Assembly (NCBI GenBank): GCA_022824185.1
Contig: JAJEAU010000001.1
Span: forward strand, 1 to 64,000
DNA length: 64,000 nt
Direction of reading: 5' to 3'
Origin: Dehalococcoidia bacterium
GTDB lineage: Bacteria; Chloroflexota; Dehalococcoidia; Lucifugimonadales; Lucifugimonadaceae
Made by a program: the position numbers and the translations under genes. The notes under the pieces are model-generated. The model made no database searches. It had not been told where the DNA came from and was given only the letters and a program-made list of their open reading frames with translations. Below are positions 7,614 to 16,650 of the stretch, one piece after another. How positions within the stretch are numbered: the stretch's first letter is position 1; every line of letters begins with the position of its first letter.

Positions 7614-9095
7614 ATGCAGTGGATCAAAAAAGAGGTATCGCCGTACCTTCTGTTCCTCCCGCTCTGTTACGGCGTATTCATCGCCGCGGACGACATGACG
7701 CTCGTCGTCACGATCCTGCCCGACATGATGCAGAGCCTCAAGATTCCGGTCAACGATATTGACCGCGCGAGTTGGCTCATCATCGCGTTTCTGATCGGCT
7801 ATTCGGCCACAATGCCGATCATGGGACGCCTATCCGATCGTTGGGGGTATCGACCGGCGTTCCTACTTGCATTGGGCGTATTCATGGTGGGGTCAGCGGG
7901 GGTGGCTCTGATACCGGTTATGGGAGACTCGCTAGAAGCCCTGCCCTACTTAGACCAATATCGGTGGGCGATCATCGCCCGTATCGTCCAATCCATAGGC
8001 GCAGGAGCTGTCATCCCGATTTCGCTGGCGGCCGCCGAATTCCTCGTCGGAACCAGACGACGCATCGTCGCTTTCGGGATGGTCGGAGCAGCAGCAGAAG
8101 CAGGATCAGTATTTGGGCCAGTCTGGGCCGGCGCAATCGCCGATTGGATCGGTTGGGAGTTCACCTTTTGGTCGAACATCCCCCTCACGCTGATTGCAGT
8201 CGGGGCACTCGCACTACTTCCCAAGGGCAACAGACACGACACAAGCGTCGACTGGATCGGGGCAATCGCATTTACTGCCGCCCTCACTACCCTCACAATC
8301 GGGCTATTCCGAATTTCCGATCCCGATCTGCCGATGATCATCCTATTCGTCGCCACCGCAGTGTTGGTCGGCGTGATCGCAATCTCCAACCGTTTCGCCA
8401 GTAGCAAGGCAATTCCAAGATCATTGGGCAAACTTTGGGACTTCATCTGGTCAAACGTCGCCCATTTCCTTGTCGGAGCCGCGTTGATGATCGGACTAGT
8501 ATCCGTGCCGCTTTTGGCAGGCACGATCTACGGCCTCTCCGCTCTAGATTCCGGTCTCCTGCTCCTGCGAATGACGGTAGCCCTCGGCGTCGCCGCGTTC
8601 GCCGGCGGATTCATAGCAACAAAGTTCGGCGTTCGAATCCCAACTATCGCCGGATTGATTGTCGCAGCCATTGGCTTCAACTTCATGTCCACGTGGACCA
8701 TCGTGCTCGAAGAACCCCGGGCATCAATCGACCTAGTATTGGTCGGAATCGGTTTAGGCCTGCTGATAGCCCCAATCGCCGAAAGCGCATTGCGTCGAGT
8801 GCCTGAAGAGGACAAAGGCATCGCATCGGGATTGCTCACTTTGTCTCGCAACATCGGCATGACCGTCGGTCTAGCCGTCGTCGCGTCGCTTGGTACCGAA
8901 CAATTCCTCCTCTCCGCTCCTGGCATCGAGGAAATGATCGAACGTCCCGAAGCCGCTAACGAGTCGGGGATGGCGGTCTTCTCCAACTTCTTCACATACG
9001 CGTCAACCGCTTGCATCATCGCGATCCTTCCCGCCTGGCTGATGTCGCGAAGCTACGACGCCGACGGAGTCAACAACCACGGACTAACCGAGTAA
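7614..9095 (+). CDS. MFS drug/metabolite exporter, DHA2 (EmrB/QacA) type
   Basis: Inner-membrane transporter of 493 residues with about 14 hydrophobic segments, the DHA2 layout. Motif A appears after segment 2 as GRLSDRWGYRPAF, and a motif-C-like GAAAEAGSVFGPVWAG follows segment 5. DHA2 proteins expel drugs or metabolites in exchange for protons; the substrate cannot be read from the sequence. It follows the LppX-like gene by 34 bases. In actinobacteria LprG-type lipoproteins are paired with an MFS exporter (Rv1410/P55), so the adjacency here may be functional. Confidence 0.88.
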   Translation: MQWIKKEVSPYLLFLPLCYGVFIAADDMTLVVTILPDMMQSLKIPVNDIDRASWLIIAFLIGYSATMPIMGRLSDRWGYRPAFLLALGVFMVGSAGVALIPVMGDSLEALPYLDQYRWAIIARIVQSIGAGAVIPISLAAAEFLVGTRRRIVAFGMVGAAAEAGSVFGPVWAGAIADWIGWEFTFWSNIPLTLIAVGALALLPKGNRHDTSVDWIGAIAFTAALTTLTIGLFRISDPDLPMIILFVATAVLVGVIAISNRFASSKAIPRSLGKLWDFIWSNVAHFLVGAALMIGLVSVPLLAGTIYGLSALDSGLLLLRMTVALGVAAFAGGFIATKFGVRIPTIAGLIVAAIGFNFMSTWTIVLEEPRASIDLVLVGIGLGLLIAPIAESALRRVPEEDKGIASGLLTLSRNIGMTVGLAVVASLGTEQFLLSAPGIEEMIERPEAANESGMAVFSNFFTYASTACIIAILPAWLMSRSYDADGVNNHGLTE

Positions 9096-9157
9096 CTCCA
9101 TCCATTACCCATGGTGTTACATTGTTACCGAATCGAAATCCTTACGAGGTACAAAAG

Positions 9158-10099
9158 ATGACAAGCCGCGACCCTTCAGAATTCGTCTCGTCAGTGCGAA
9201 AACCTGACGATTTCGACGAGTACTGGCAAGCCACCGAAGCCGAAACCCTAGCCGTTCCGCTTAACCCCCGCTTGCAACCTGTCCCACTTCGGTCCACGCC
9301 CGATGTCGAAGTCTTTGAGGCCCGTTACGACAGTTACGGCGGACTCGAAATCGCAGGATGGTATTGCAGGCCCCGCAACTTCGAAGGTCAGCTACCCGGC
9401 TACCTATTCGTCCCCGGCTACGTCAGCGAACCGAAACTGCCCACCGACCTCGCGATGCGAGGCTACGCGGCATTCTCCGCCGCTCCGCGCAACAAGTTGC
9501 GCAGCAATGGGGTCTTCAATCCCGGATACCCCGGCCTACTGACGCACAACATCGACAAGCGAACCGAATACGGATACCGTGGCTTCTACATGGACGCCAT
9601 TCGCGCTTTCGACTTCCTCAGTGGCCTCGACGAAGTCGATTCCTCCCGCATCTGCGTCCAAGGCGGCAGTCAGGGCGGGGCCCTCACCTTGCTGGTCGCA
9701 TCACTCAGAGCCGACCAAGTCGCATGCGCCTCCGCTGGCGCTCCGTACCTCTGTTCGATGATGGATTCCGCGTCTCTGACGCGCTCTTACCCCTACGAAG
9801 AAATCAACGATTTCCTCCGCCTCCATCCTGACCGCGAAGACGCTGTCCGCGACGCGCTTGATTTGCACGACATCCATAACTTCGTCGATAGGATCGAATG
9901 TCCGATCATCGTCAACATTGGCCTGATGGATGACGTCTGCCCTCCCGAAACCGGCTTCGCCGTATTCTCCCAGATCGGCAGCCAAGACAAAAAACTCTAC
10001 ACGTATGAGGACTGCGCTCACGACTCAGGGTCCGGTGTCGGACACGACAAAGTCATGCAATCCTTCCTCGACGGCCATCTCAACCCGGTAGCGCTCTAG
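9158..10099 (+). CDS. acetyl xylan esterase-like alpha/beta hydrolase
   Basis: A cytoplasmic alpha/beta hydrolase of 313 residues in the AXE1/cephalosporin-C deacetylase family. The family N-terminus DDFDEYWQATEAET is present, as are the nucleophile elbow GGSQGG (Ser171), an acid candidate Asp258/259 in GLMDDVCPP, and His288 in CAHDSG. The family removes acetyl or other short acyl groups from sugars and drugs. ATG 9158 was chosen over the open-frame start at 9011, which runs back into the transporter gene. GAGG lies about 9 bases before it. It is followed closely by a degenerate paralogue. Confidence 0.85.
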   Translation: MTSRDPSEFVSSVRKPDDFDEYWQATEAETLAVPLNPRLQPVPLRSTPDVEVFEARYDSYGGLEIAGWYCRPRNFEGQLPGYLFVPGYVSEPKLPTDLAMRGYAAFSAAPRNKLRSNGVFNPGYPGLLTHNIDKRTEYGYRGFYMDAIRAFDFLSGLDEVDSSRICVQGGSQGGALTLLVASLRADQVACASAGAPYLCSMMDSASLTRSYPYEEINDFLRLHPDREDAVRDALDLHDIHNFVDRIECPIIVNIGLMDDVCPPETGFAVFSQIGSQDKKLYTYEDCAHDSGSGVGHDKVMQSFLDGHLNPVAL

Positions 10100-10120
10100 T
10101 CGCCAACGGAGTACCAAACA

Positions 10121-10987
10121 ATGAACGAATACTGGACCCCGCGCGTCGATGCTGCACGAAACGCAGCAATGGGTGACGTCTCGATTGAAGACTTGCCGAT
10201 CCGCAGCAATGAAACCTCCAACGCATACTCCGTCCGATTCAACGGCGTCGGAGACTACCCGCTCTACGCGTACCTGCACGTCCCGAAAACTGACGGGCCG
10301 CATGTCCCGATCTTCCAAGCGCCCGGATACGGGAGCGTTGTCGCGGTCCCGCCGTTCGAACGACGCTCGACCTACGTCGTTTTGGCCCTGTGCCACCGCG
10401 GTCAACGATTGTCCAACTCTCGTTACTCTGCCGCCTATCCCGGCCTCCTAACTGACGGTCTTCCAGGTGAAGATTCATACGTTTGGGGAGACATCGTCTC
10501 AGACTGCATCACCGCAGTCCAGATCCTACTCCAACAGCCAAACATCGACACATCGCGTTTAGCTATCACTGGTGGCGATCTGGCCTACATTACCGCCTCC
10601 CTAACCGACGGCGTCCACGCCCTCCAAACTGGCGCATTGATGTTCGCCGACATCGACCACCGAACCAAAGGCGACCCCGATTACCCCTTAGCCGAATTCA
10701 ACGACTTCAAACGCTCCCACGCAGAATCTTGGGACGAGGCTAGAGCAACCCTCGCCAACTTCGATCCTGCGGAACTCGCAGATGGCGTCGACGCCAACAA
10801 AGTTCTCTTCTCAACGGGCGCGGGCGAAAAAGCCTACTACGACCAACTGGCCAACCGACTCCCCGGCGAAACCACCGTAAACGTCAACCTCGGCAAAGGC
10901 CACCTCGACCACATCACCCAAGAAGACTGGCTCGCCGACGCCTGTGGTGTTAACAAAGGCCCTGCACACTACCCTTGGAGTTCGTAA
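10121..10987 (+). CDS. AXE1-like paralogue without nucleophile Ser (probable pseudoenzyme)
   Basis: A 288-residue relative of the preceding esterase. It keeps the fold signposts (YPLYAYLHVPK, QAPGYGSVVAVP, NSRYSAAYPGLLTDG, YVWGDIVSDCITAVQ). The nucleophile elbow reads TGGDLAY, with Asp153 where Ser is required, and the acid loop reads FSTGAGEKAYY instead of GLMDD. A His remains in GKGHLDH. The frame is intact, so it may be a non-catalytic partner or carry out a different reaction. It sits 21 bases after the esterase and 6 bases before the next gene, so the three are likely co-transcribed. Confidence 0.75.
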   Translation: MNEYWTPRVDAARNAAMGDVSIEDLPIRSNETSNAYSVRFNGVGDYPLYAYLHVPKTDGPHVPIFQAPGYGSVVAVPPFERRSTYVVLALCHRGQRLSNSRYSAAYPGLLTDGLPGEDSYVWGDIVSDCITAVQILLQQPNIDTSRLAITGGDLAYITASLTDGVHALQTGALMFADIDHRTKGDPDYPLAEFNDFKRSHAESWDEARATLANFDPAELADGVDANKVLFSTGAGEKAYYDQLANRLPGETTVNVNLGKGHLDHITQEDWLADACGVNKGPAHYPWSS

Positions 10988-10993
10988 ACTCTC

Positions 10994-11317
10994 ATGTCCG
11001 ACTTCAAAGCGGGGGAACCACTGATCCTATTCGAAATCGGTAAAGCACTGGCTGAGGGGCGAGACTTCAAAGACGCGGTGGAGAGATGGTGGAACGTCGA
11101 TCCAGAAAGAGCAGTCAATTACGGGTTAGTCCTCGGAAAGCAATCAGGCAAGATTAAATGTGCGTTTCGCCCCGTCCCGGGTTCCTGGACAACTCGCGAC
11201 GATGGCCGTTGGGGTTTCAATTCGAATTACGCAACCGACGTTTGGACTGACTACGTCGGAAAAGAAGTCCCTACCGAATACCGCACTCGCTCTCCCTTCC
11301 AGTACATCGATCCTTAG
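10994..11317 (+). CDS. hypothetical protein, 107 residues
   Basis: I do not recognise this small soluble protein. It has a helical N-terminal half (EIGKALAEGRDFKDAVERWW), then an aromatic and basic region (FRPVPGSWTTRDDGRWGF) and no signal peptide or cysteine pattern. It starts 6 bases after the AXE1-like paralogue and ends 7 bases before the convergent ThyX-like gene. The coding frame is tight between two genes, which supports it being real. Confidence 0.6.
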   Translation: MSDFKAGEPLILFEIGKALAEGRDFKDAVERWWNVDPERAVNYGLVLGKQSGKIKCAFRPVPGSWTTRDDGRWGFNSNYATDVWTDYVGKEVPTEYRTRSPFQYIDP

Positions 11318-11324
11318 CGGTACT

Positions 11325-12986
11325 TCAAACCTCAAACAACCTAGGCTGTTGCCTTTCCCTCTGCCTTAGCTCAGAGGTAAGCCTGCCCAACCCATAGTCC
11401 TTCGGGTCGACGTATTTCATCGCGTCCGCAATGACACGATGTCCCGCCTGATCCCTGATCAATCGGTGCATCTTGAGGCAAACGCGCCGATAGTCTGAAT
11501 GGCCCGACTCTCCCGTCCTTAACTCCAGCATGTGAAACGCTTGACGGGCGTTCATCTGAATGTTGTACCGGATCCGATATCCGAACGGCACGACATACTG
11601 GGCGACATCAGCACCGTGTTCCTTCAAAACATCCGAATAGAGATCCGACATTTCCCCCATCGCTTCGTGCCACGTGGCGGCAACATCCTTCCCGACCTCC
11701 TCAATCTCCGGCGGCGTTGCATACCCATGACGCACCGACAATCGCTGCCAATCGATCGTCATCATCCGATGCCGCTGCAAATCCCTGAAACTACCAAAAT
11801 CCGACAAAACATCAAATCGATAATAAACACGCTCCATCCCTCTGCCAGGCTTATGCCGACGATTGCTTCTGTCGCCAATATAGGCCAAGATCACACGGCG
11901 GCGTTCTTCCTCGCCCATTTCAAGGGCACGTCGCAACAATTCTTCCTCAGATCGATCCGAATACGGATACAGCGCGGCAGCCACAATCCGCACTTCGGCG
12001 TCCGGGTCCGAGTCCAGCAATCTGACCTCATCGCTCTCTAAATCGAACTCTCCGCCATCGAACGTCCCGGCATCCTCGCCTGCTAGCGCTCCCATCTCGT
12101 CTGCAACCCTCCGGAAATATCCGCTCCATGCCACCCCGCGATCCTCAATGTCCACGCGCGAAAGAAATCCCGATATCACCTCCCGCAACTCCGTCAGCAT
12201 CATCTTCGAGTAGTCTCGAGCTTCAGCCAATGGACTCGCATTCATGCGCATCAGCAACGCCTCATACGCCTGCCCGGTAGCGAAAATCCCCAAATTCGAG
12301 GTCGTCGATGCTGGCAATAACCCTCGCGCCGTATCGCATGCCCTTGCGCGGGTGGCTCGGCGATACGCACCACGAGTTTCCTGATTACCCTTTGGGAAAC
12401 GCGTCTGAAAGTAATCCGACATGGCGCGAACGACATGCGAATATCTTTCAAAGAGTCGATCCATCGTCTCCGAATAACGAACCGCAAGGGGCCCGTTGCC
12501 AATCTCCGGGGGTACCTGGTACCTGAACCGCTCAGATCCATCCTCGCTCTTCAGCTTCTCGTCGTAGTAGATGTACCTCGTGCTCTGCTCCAAATACGCA
12601 GCCAGCCGCCCCCGTTCGAGCACCTTCGTCAAAATCGCTGATGCTTGCTCGCAAGCCAGATGCGCTCCCCCCAACTGCGCGACTGAATCGTCGCCATACT
12701 CCAAAAACACCGTCTCGTAGAGCTTCTCAGCACGTCCAATTCCCGATTCGCCGTCGCCACTCCCTGCATGATCGGCAATCGACTTGATCCCGATCTCGGG
12801 ATGCTCGTAAAACTCTTCCAAAAACAACCGACGCAACGACATATGCGTCCGGCTGTAACGTGCGAACATCGCACCTTTGACGATCTCCGGCAGATTTACC
12901 ACCGCAAAGACCGGAAGGTCGGTGTTAGTAAAGAATCGGCTCAGTACCGAGCGCTCTTCGTCTGTGAATGACTCTCGGGCGTACAC
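11325..12986 (-). CDS. two-domain ThyX-superfamily protein (FAD-dependent thymidylate synthase-like)
   Basis: 553 residues, about twice the length of a ThyX subunit, and apparently a tandem duplication. The first half has RGRLAAYLEQSTRY (125-138), matching the ThyX RHRX7S signature with His changed to Gly. The second half has RHRMMTIDWQR (405-415), with the RHR intact but Arg where Ser is expected. A conserved NxRxxxHxLxLR-like segment follows as NARQAFHMLELR. ThyX makes dTMP from dUMP with FAD and methylenetetrahydrofolate, and folD lies about 3.7 kb away on the same strand. It may be the cell's thymidylate synthase or a derived relative. Start GTG 12986. Confidence 0.75.
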   Translation of the reverse strand: MYARESFTDEERSVLSRFFTNTDLPVFAVVNLPEIVKGAMFARYSRTHMSLRRLFLEEFYEHPEIGIKSIADHAGSGDGESGIGRAEKLYETVFLEYGDDSVAQLGGAHLACEQASAILTKVLERGRLAAYLEQSTRYIYYDEKLKSEDGSERFRYQVPPEIGNGPLAVRYSETMDRLFERYSHVVRAMSDYFQTRFPKGNQETRGAYRRATRARACDTARGLLPASTTSNLGIFATGQAYEALLMRMNASPLAEARDYSKMMLTELREVISGFLSRVDIEDRGVAWSGYFRRVADEMGALAGEDAGTFDGGEFDLESDEVRLLDSDPDAEVRIVAAALYPYSDRSEEELLRRALEMGEEERRRVILAYIGDRSNRRHKPGRGMERVYYRFDVLSDFGSFRDLQRHRMMTIDWQRLSVRHGYATPPEIEEVGKDVAATWHEAMGEMSDLYSDVLKEHGADVAQYVVPFGYRIRYNIQMNARQAFHMLELRTGESGHSDYRRVCLKMHRLIRDQAGHRVIADAMKYVDPKDYGLGRLTSELRQRERQQPRLFEV

Positions 12987-13042
12987 AGTCCGTCAATCTT
13001 CGCACACGGACTGAACCCCGATGTCGACTCCGAGGATTCTGA

Positions 13043-14335
13043 TCAGAGAATCAACCGCAATGGCCGCTCGAGGTTGTCCTTGACCTCGTTCATCAGAACC
13101 GCGGCTTCCGCACCATCACCAACCCGATGATCCGCAGAAATCGTCGCGTTCATCATCTGACGCACCACGATGTCGCTACCTTGCACAACCGGAGTCGGCT
13201 TCACAGCGCCGACCGCCAAGATCCCTGCTTGGGGCGGGACTATGATCGCAGCGAACGTATCTATTCCGAACATCCCGAGGTTTGACGTAGAGAACGTCCC
13301 CGCCGTCAACTCTTCCTGGGTCAACGTACCGCCATCGCCTCGAGCACGGCTACCCAAGCTCTTCGATGCATTGGCCACATCCACCAACGACATGTTGTGA
13401 ACACCTATCAGAGCAGGGACGATCAACCCCGCCTCAAGGGCGATCGCAACACCGATGTTGACGCTATCGTTCCCAGCCAATCGATCCGACTCAAACGTCG
13501 TGTTCCATTTCGGATGCTTCACAATCGCCATTGCGAGTGCTTTGATGATCATGTCATTGACGGACACGCGCACCCCAGATTCCGCAAGCTCCGCATTCAA
13601 TTGCGCACGGAACGACATCGCATCAGTCATGTCAATGCCCGTCGTTACGTAGTAGTGCGGCGCCTCATCCATGCTCCGACGCGTAACCCGCGCAATCGCC
13701 TGCCGCATCGTCGTCAACTCGACATCGGACCCATCCATCATCACCGAAGGCGCTGCCATGCCAACACCAGATGGAACGAAAGCAGGGGCCGGCTTAAAGC
13801 CGAGAACGTCATCTCGTGTAATCCGGCCGCCAGGACCGGTGCCGGGAATCGCCGCCAAATCGAAACCCTGCTCCCGAGCCAATCTACGCGCTAGAGGAGA
13901 TGCCTTAATCCTCCCACCCTCGACAGTCGGTGCAACTGGTGCCGCTACGACTGGTGCTGCCACAGGAGCGGCCTCCACGACCACAGACTCCGGCGCAACA
14001 ACATCGGTCTGCACAGGGGTCTGCACAGGTTCCGGTTCCGACACTACCGCGACTTCTTCAACCACCGCAGTTTCTTCGACGGTCGGCAACTCATCATCCG
14101 CATCCCCGATGTACGCTAACAGCGATCCAACCGGCGCTTTCGTCCCGTCGCCCAATACGATTCGACGCAAAATTCCAGCGTTGTATGCTTCCATCTCAAC
14201 GACCGTCTTATCGGTCTCGATCTCGGCAAGTTTGTCACCACGGGACACCTCATCGCCTTCGCTCTTCAACCACTTCACGACGGTGCCTTCTGTCATGTCG
14301 GCACCCATCGCAGGCATCGTGACTTCGTGGATCAA
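13043..14335 (-). CDS. pdhC: 2-oxoacid dehydrogenase E2, dihydrolipoamide acyltransferase
   Basis: Core enzyme of the pyruvate (or related 2-oxoacid) dehydrogenase complex, 430 residues. It has one lipoyl domain with the modified Lys in EIETDKTVVEME (about residue 48). A Pro/Ala/Val-rich linker follows, then an E1/E3-binding domain KASPLARRLAREQGF with GTGPGGRITRDDV. The catalytic domain ends in ISADHRVGDGAE (HRxxDG motif). TTG 14335 is the likely start, because AGGAG lies just upstream and the protein then begins at the lipoyl strand (MIHEVTMPAMG). E1 genes precede it in the operon; no E3 is nearby. Confidence 0.9.
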   Translation of the reverse strand: MIHEVTMPAMGADMTEGTVVKWLKSEGDEVSRGDKLAEIETDKTVVEMEAYNAGILRRIVLGDGTKAPVGSLLAYIGDADDELPTVEETAVVEEVAVVSEPEPVQTPVQTDVVAPESVVVEAAPVAAPVVAAPVAPTVEGGRIKASPLARRLAREQGFDLAAIPGTGPGGRITRDDVLGFKPAPAFVPSGVGMAAPSVMMDGSDVELTTMRQAIARVTRRSMDEAPHYYVTTGIDMTDAMSFRAQLNAELAESGVRVSVNDMIIKALAMAIVKHPKWNTTFESDRLAGNDSVNIGVAIALEAGLIVPALIGVHNMSLVDVANASKSLGSRARGDGGTLTQEELTAGTFSTSNLGMFGIDTFAAIIVPPQAGILAVGAVKPTPVVQGSDIVVRQMMNATISADHRVGDGAEAAVLMNEVKDNLERPLRLIL

Positions 14336-14401
14336 TTCTTATCTCCTCAATCGTTTCATCGACGGCTTCGGGCAACACCCGAAACCTACGGTTCTAGCAC
14401 G

Positions 14402-15379
14402 TCAGAATGCAATCACCCGTCGTGCCGCATCAACCACCTCTTTCGCATCCGGCAATATATCGCGTTCCATATTTCGGTTGTAAGGCCAAGGAACATCCTT
14501 CGACCCGACCCTAATGATCGGTCCATCCAACCAGTCCATCGCCCGTTCCTGAACCTCCGAAACGATCTCGGCCATCGCACCCCCGTTCCTCCTCGCCGTA
14601 TCTAACATCGCCGCCCTACCCGTCTTTTGCACTGATGCCACCACCGTCGGATAGTCGACCGGGCTCAACGAACGCAGATCGATGATCTCCGCATCGATCC
14701 CATCCTCCGCCATCGCATCCGCCGCTTCCCTCAGGATGTGCACCCCGTACCCGTACGACACTAATGTCAAGTCATCTCCCTCGCGATCCAGCCTGGCCTC
14801 CCCGAGCGGAATCTCGAAATATTCCTCAGGCACTTCACCCCTGGAGCCGTACAGATGCGAATGTTCGGCGAATATCACTGGATTGTCGGATTTAATCGCG
14901 CTACGCAACAACCCCAAGGCATCGCGAGGATTTGACGGGCAGGCACAATACATCCCCGGCACTTCCGCCAACCACGTCTCGAAACTCTGCGAGTGTGTAG
15001 CGCCCAGCTGCACCCCGGCTCCTGTCGGTGCTCGGATAACCATCGGCACCTTGATCTGACCACCCGACATGTATCGAAGATTGGCAGCCATATTCACGAT
15101 CTGATCGAAAGCCACCAATGAAAAACTGATCGACATCAGCTCCACTATCGGCCGCAGACCCGCACTCGCCGCACCGACCCCTGCACCGACAAACGCCGCC
15201 TCAGAAATCGGCGTGTCCTTAATCCGCTTCTCGCCGTACTTCTCGATGAACCCCTTGGTAACTGAATACGCTCCGCCATACTCTCCGATATCCTCACCCA
15301 TGATGAAGACATTCTCATCGGTCTCGATCGCCTCCTCCAAACCTCGGGTGATCGCTTCTCGGAACGTAATGTTAGCCAT
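14402..15379 (-). CDS. pdhB: 2-oxoacid dehydrogenase E1 beta subunit
   Basis: A 325-residue E1-beta subunit that pairs with E1-alpha to decarboxylate pyruvate or another 2-oxoacid with thiamine diphosphate. Family landmarks are FREAITRGLEEAIETDENVF, MGEDIGEYGGAYSVTKG, the cofactor-activating region with DTPISEAAFVGAGVGAA, and the C-terminal PYNRNMERDILPD. ATG 15379 is used; a TTG three codons upstream is also possible. It lies between E1-alpha and E2 in a single minus-strand run. The link to the thiamine transporter encoded earlier is metabolic, not physical. Confidence 0.92.
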   Translation of the reverse strand: MANITFREAITRGLEEAIETDENVFIMGEDIGEYGGAYSVTKGFIEKYGEKRIKDTPISEAAFVGAGVGAASAGLRPIVELMSISFSLVAFDQIVNMAANLRYMSGGQIKVPMVIRAPTGAGVQLGATHSQSFETWLAEVPGMYCACPSNPRDALGLLRSAIKSDNPVIFAEHSHLYGSRGEVPEEYFEIPLGEARLDREGDDLTLVSYGYGVHILREAADAMAEDGIDAEIIDLRSLSPVDYPTVVASVQKTGRAAMLDTARRNGGAMAEIVSEVQERAMDWLDGPIIRVGSKDVPWPYNRNMERDILPDAKEVVDAARRVIAF

Positions 15380-15417
15380 GGCGGTCAAACGACTCTGTTC
15401 ATCAAACGTCGCATCGA

Positions 15418-16506
15418 CTACGCGTACACGTCGTCGAATGCTTCCGAAAGTTCCGGTTCGGGGCTGTTGATCGCAAACTCAACCGCCGCTTCAATCTCAG
15501 CATCCACACTCGCCGATAGATCATCCAATTCCATCTGCGTCGTTACACCGTATTCGAGCAGTTGCTTCGGATAGGCAACCAACGGATCACGTCGCCGCCA
15601 AAGATCGACCTCAGATCGCTCCCGATACTGATCACCCGGATCGGCGAACGAGTGGCCGACGAATCTGAAGGTCTTCGCCTCAATAAAAATCGGGCTCCCC
15701 TGAGCCCGAACCGAATCGATTGCAGCCTGCGTAGCCTCGCGTACCGCAAGAACGTCCATGCCATCCACCGATACAACGTCTACGTCGTACGCACCCAACG
15801 CGTCGCTGAAGTCCGACCCGCGGTGGCGAACACGACCGACTGCCGATCCCATCCCGTAAAGGTTGTTCTCCATGAAAAAGATGACTGGCAACTGCCAGAC
15901 GGACGCCAAATTCAACGTCTCGTGGAACGTCCCTTGGTTCGTCGCCCCGTCGCCAAAGAACACCATCGTCACAACGTCGGTATCCATATATTGCTGTGCC
16001 AAAGCGATCCCGGCCGCCAGTGGCAGCTGTGCACCGACGATTGCATGGCCACCCATAAACCGCTGCGCGGCATCGAAGATGTGCATCGATCCGCCTTTAC
16101 CCTTGCTCAGTCCCGTCCGCTTCCCGAACATCTCCGCCATGATGCGATTCGTATCTAATCCCCGCGCTAGGGCGTGACCATGATCGCGATAGTGAGTGAC
16201 GATGTAGTCTCTGTCCTCAAGGGGCGCGATCGCGCCGATTCCGGTCGCTTCCTGACCGATGTAAAGATGCAGGAAGCCGCGAATGTGTCCTAACGAGTAG
16301 TGTTGACCGCAGGTTTCTTCGAACCGCCGAATCAGCAGCATCAATCGATACATGCGCAACAGTTCGGCGTTGTCAACACGCTCGGACAGGACCGGATTGC
16401 GGGATACATCGTACCCGTTGGTGCTCGGCGACTCTTTATCGGGACCGTTGGATGTAGGTCTCACTAATCCGGTCGCTGCTACCTTGGATTTTTCGGCTTG
16501 TTCCAT
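15418..16506 (-). CDS. pdhA: 2-oxoacid dehydrogenase E1 alpha subunit
   Basis: E1-alpha of 362 residues. The thiamine-diphosphate motif is GDGATNQGTFHETLNLASVW through MENN, and the phosphorylation-loop equivalent FVGHSFADPGDQYRERSEV is present near residue 290. MLLIRRFEETCGQHYSLGHIRGFLHLYIGQEA is the family's N-terminal signature region (only key parts quoted by role). ATG 16506 gives a normal length plus a 35-residue leader rich in Pro/Ser. The open frame extends to a TTG at 16542 with GAGGAG between the two. It is the first gene of the operon E1-alpha, E1-beta, E2. Confidence 0.9.
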   Translation of the reverse strand: MEQAEKSKVAATGLVRPTSNGPDKESPSTNGYDVSRNPVLSERVDNAELLRMYRLMLLIRRFEETCGQHYSLGHIRGFLHLYIGQEATGIGAIAPLEDRDYIVTHYRDHGHALARGLDTNRIMAEMFGKRTGLSKGKGGSMHIFDAAQRFMGGHAIVGAQLPLAAGIALAQQYMDTDVVTMVFFGDGATNQGTFHETLNLASVWQLPVIFFMENNLYGMGSAVGRVRHRGSDFSDALGAYDVDVVSVDGMDVLAVREATQAAIDSVRAQGSPIFIEAKTFRFVGHSFADPGDQYRERSEVDLWRRRDPLVAYPKQLLEYGVTTQMELDDLSASVDAEIEAAVEFAINSPEPELSEAFDDVYA

Positions 16507-16595
16507 TAATCCGAAAGGTTTCGGCTCCTCCGCACGAACCAATTCCGTGCAAACAAGGGAAGCTATCCTTCGCCTACTTTGAGCCGACTTCCGAT

Positions 16596-16604
16596 TCTAT
16601 ACCA
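16596..16604 (-). promoter_or_regulatory. extended -10 element upstream of the E1-alpha gene
   Basis: The minus strand reads TGGTATAGA at 16604-16596, about 90 bases before the E1-alpha start. It resembles the extended -10 of the riboswitch operon (TGGTATAAT). The matching -35 is weak. Confidence 0.45.
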
Positions 16605-16650
16605 AACAGAACGGCCCACGAATCAGCAGATCCCGCCACGTTCATCTCCG

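Noticed and set aside
13671-14483. Long plus-strand open frame opposite the E2 gene
   Set aside because: It is the complement of the Ala/Val/Pro-rich linker of E2, with low-complexity Thr/Ala content; the minus-strand protein has all domain motifs.
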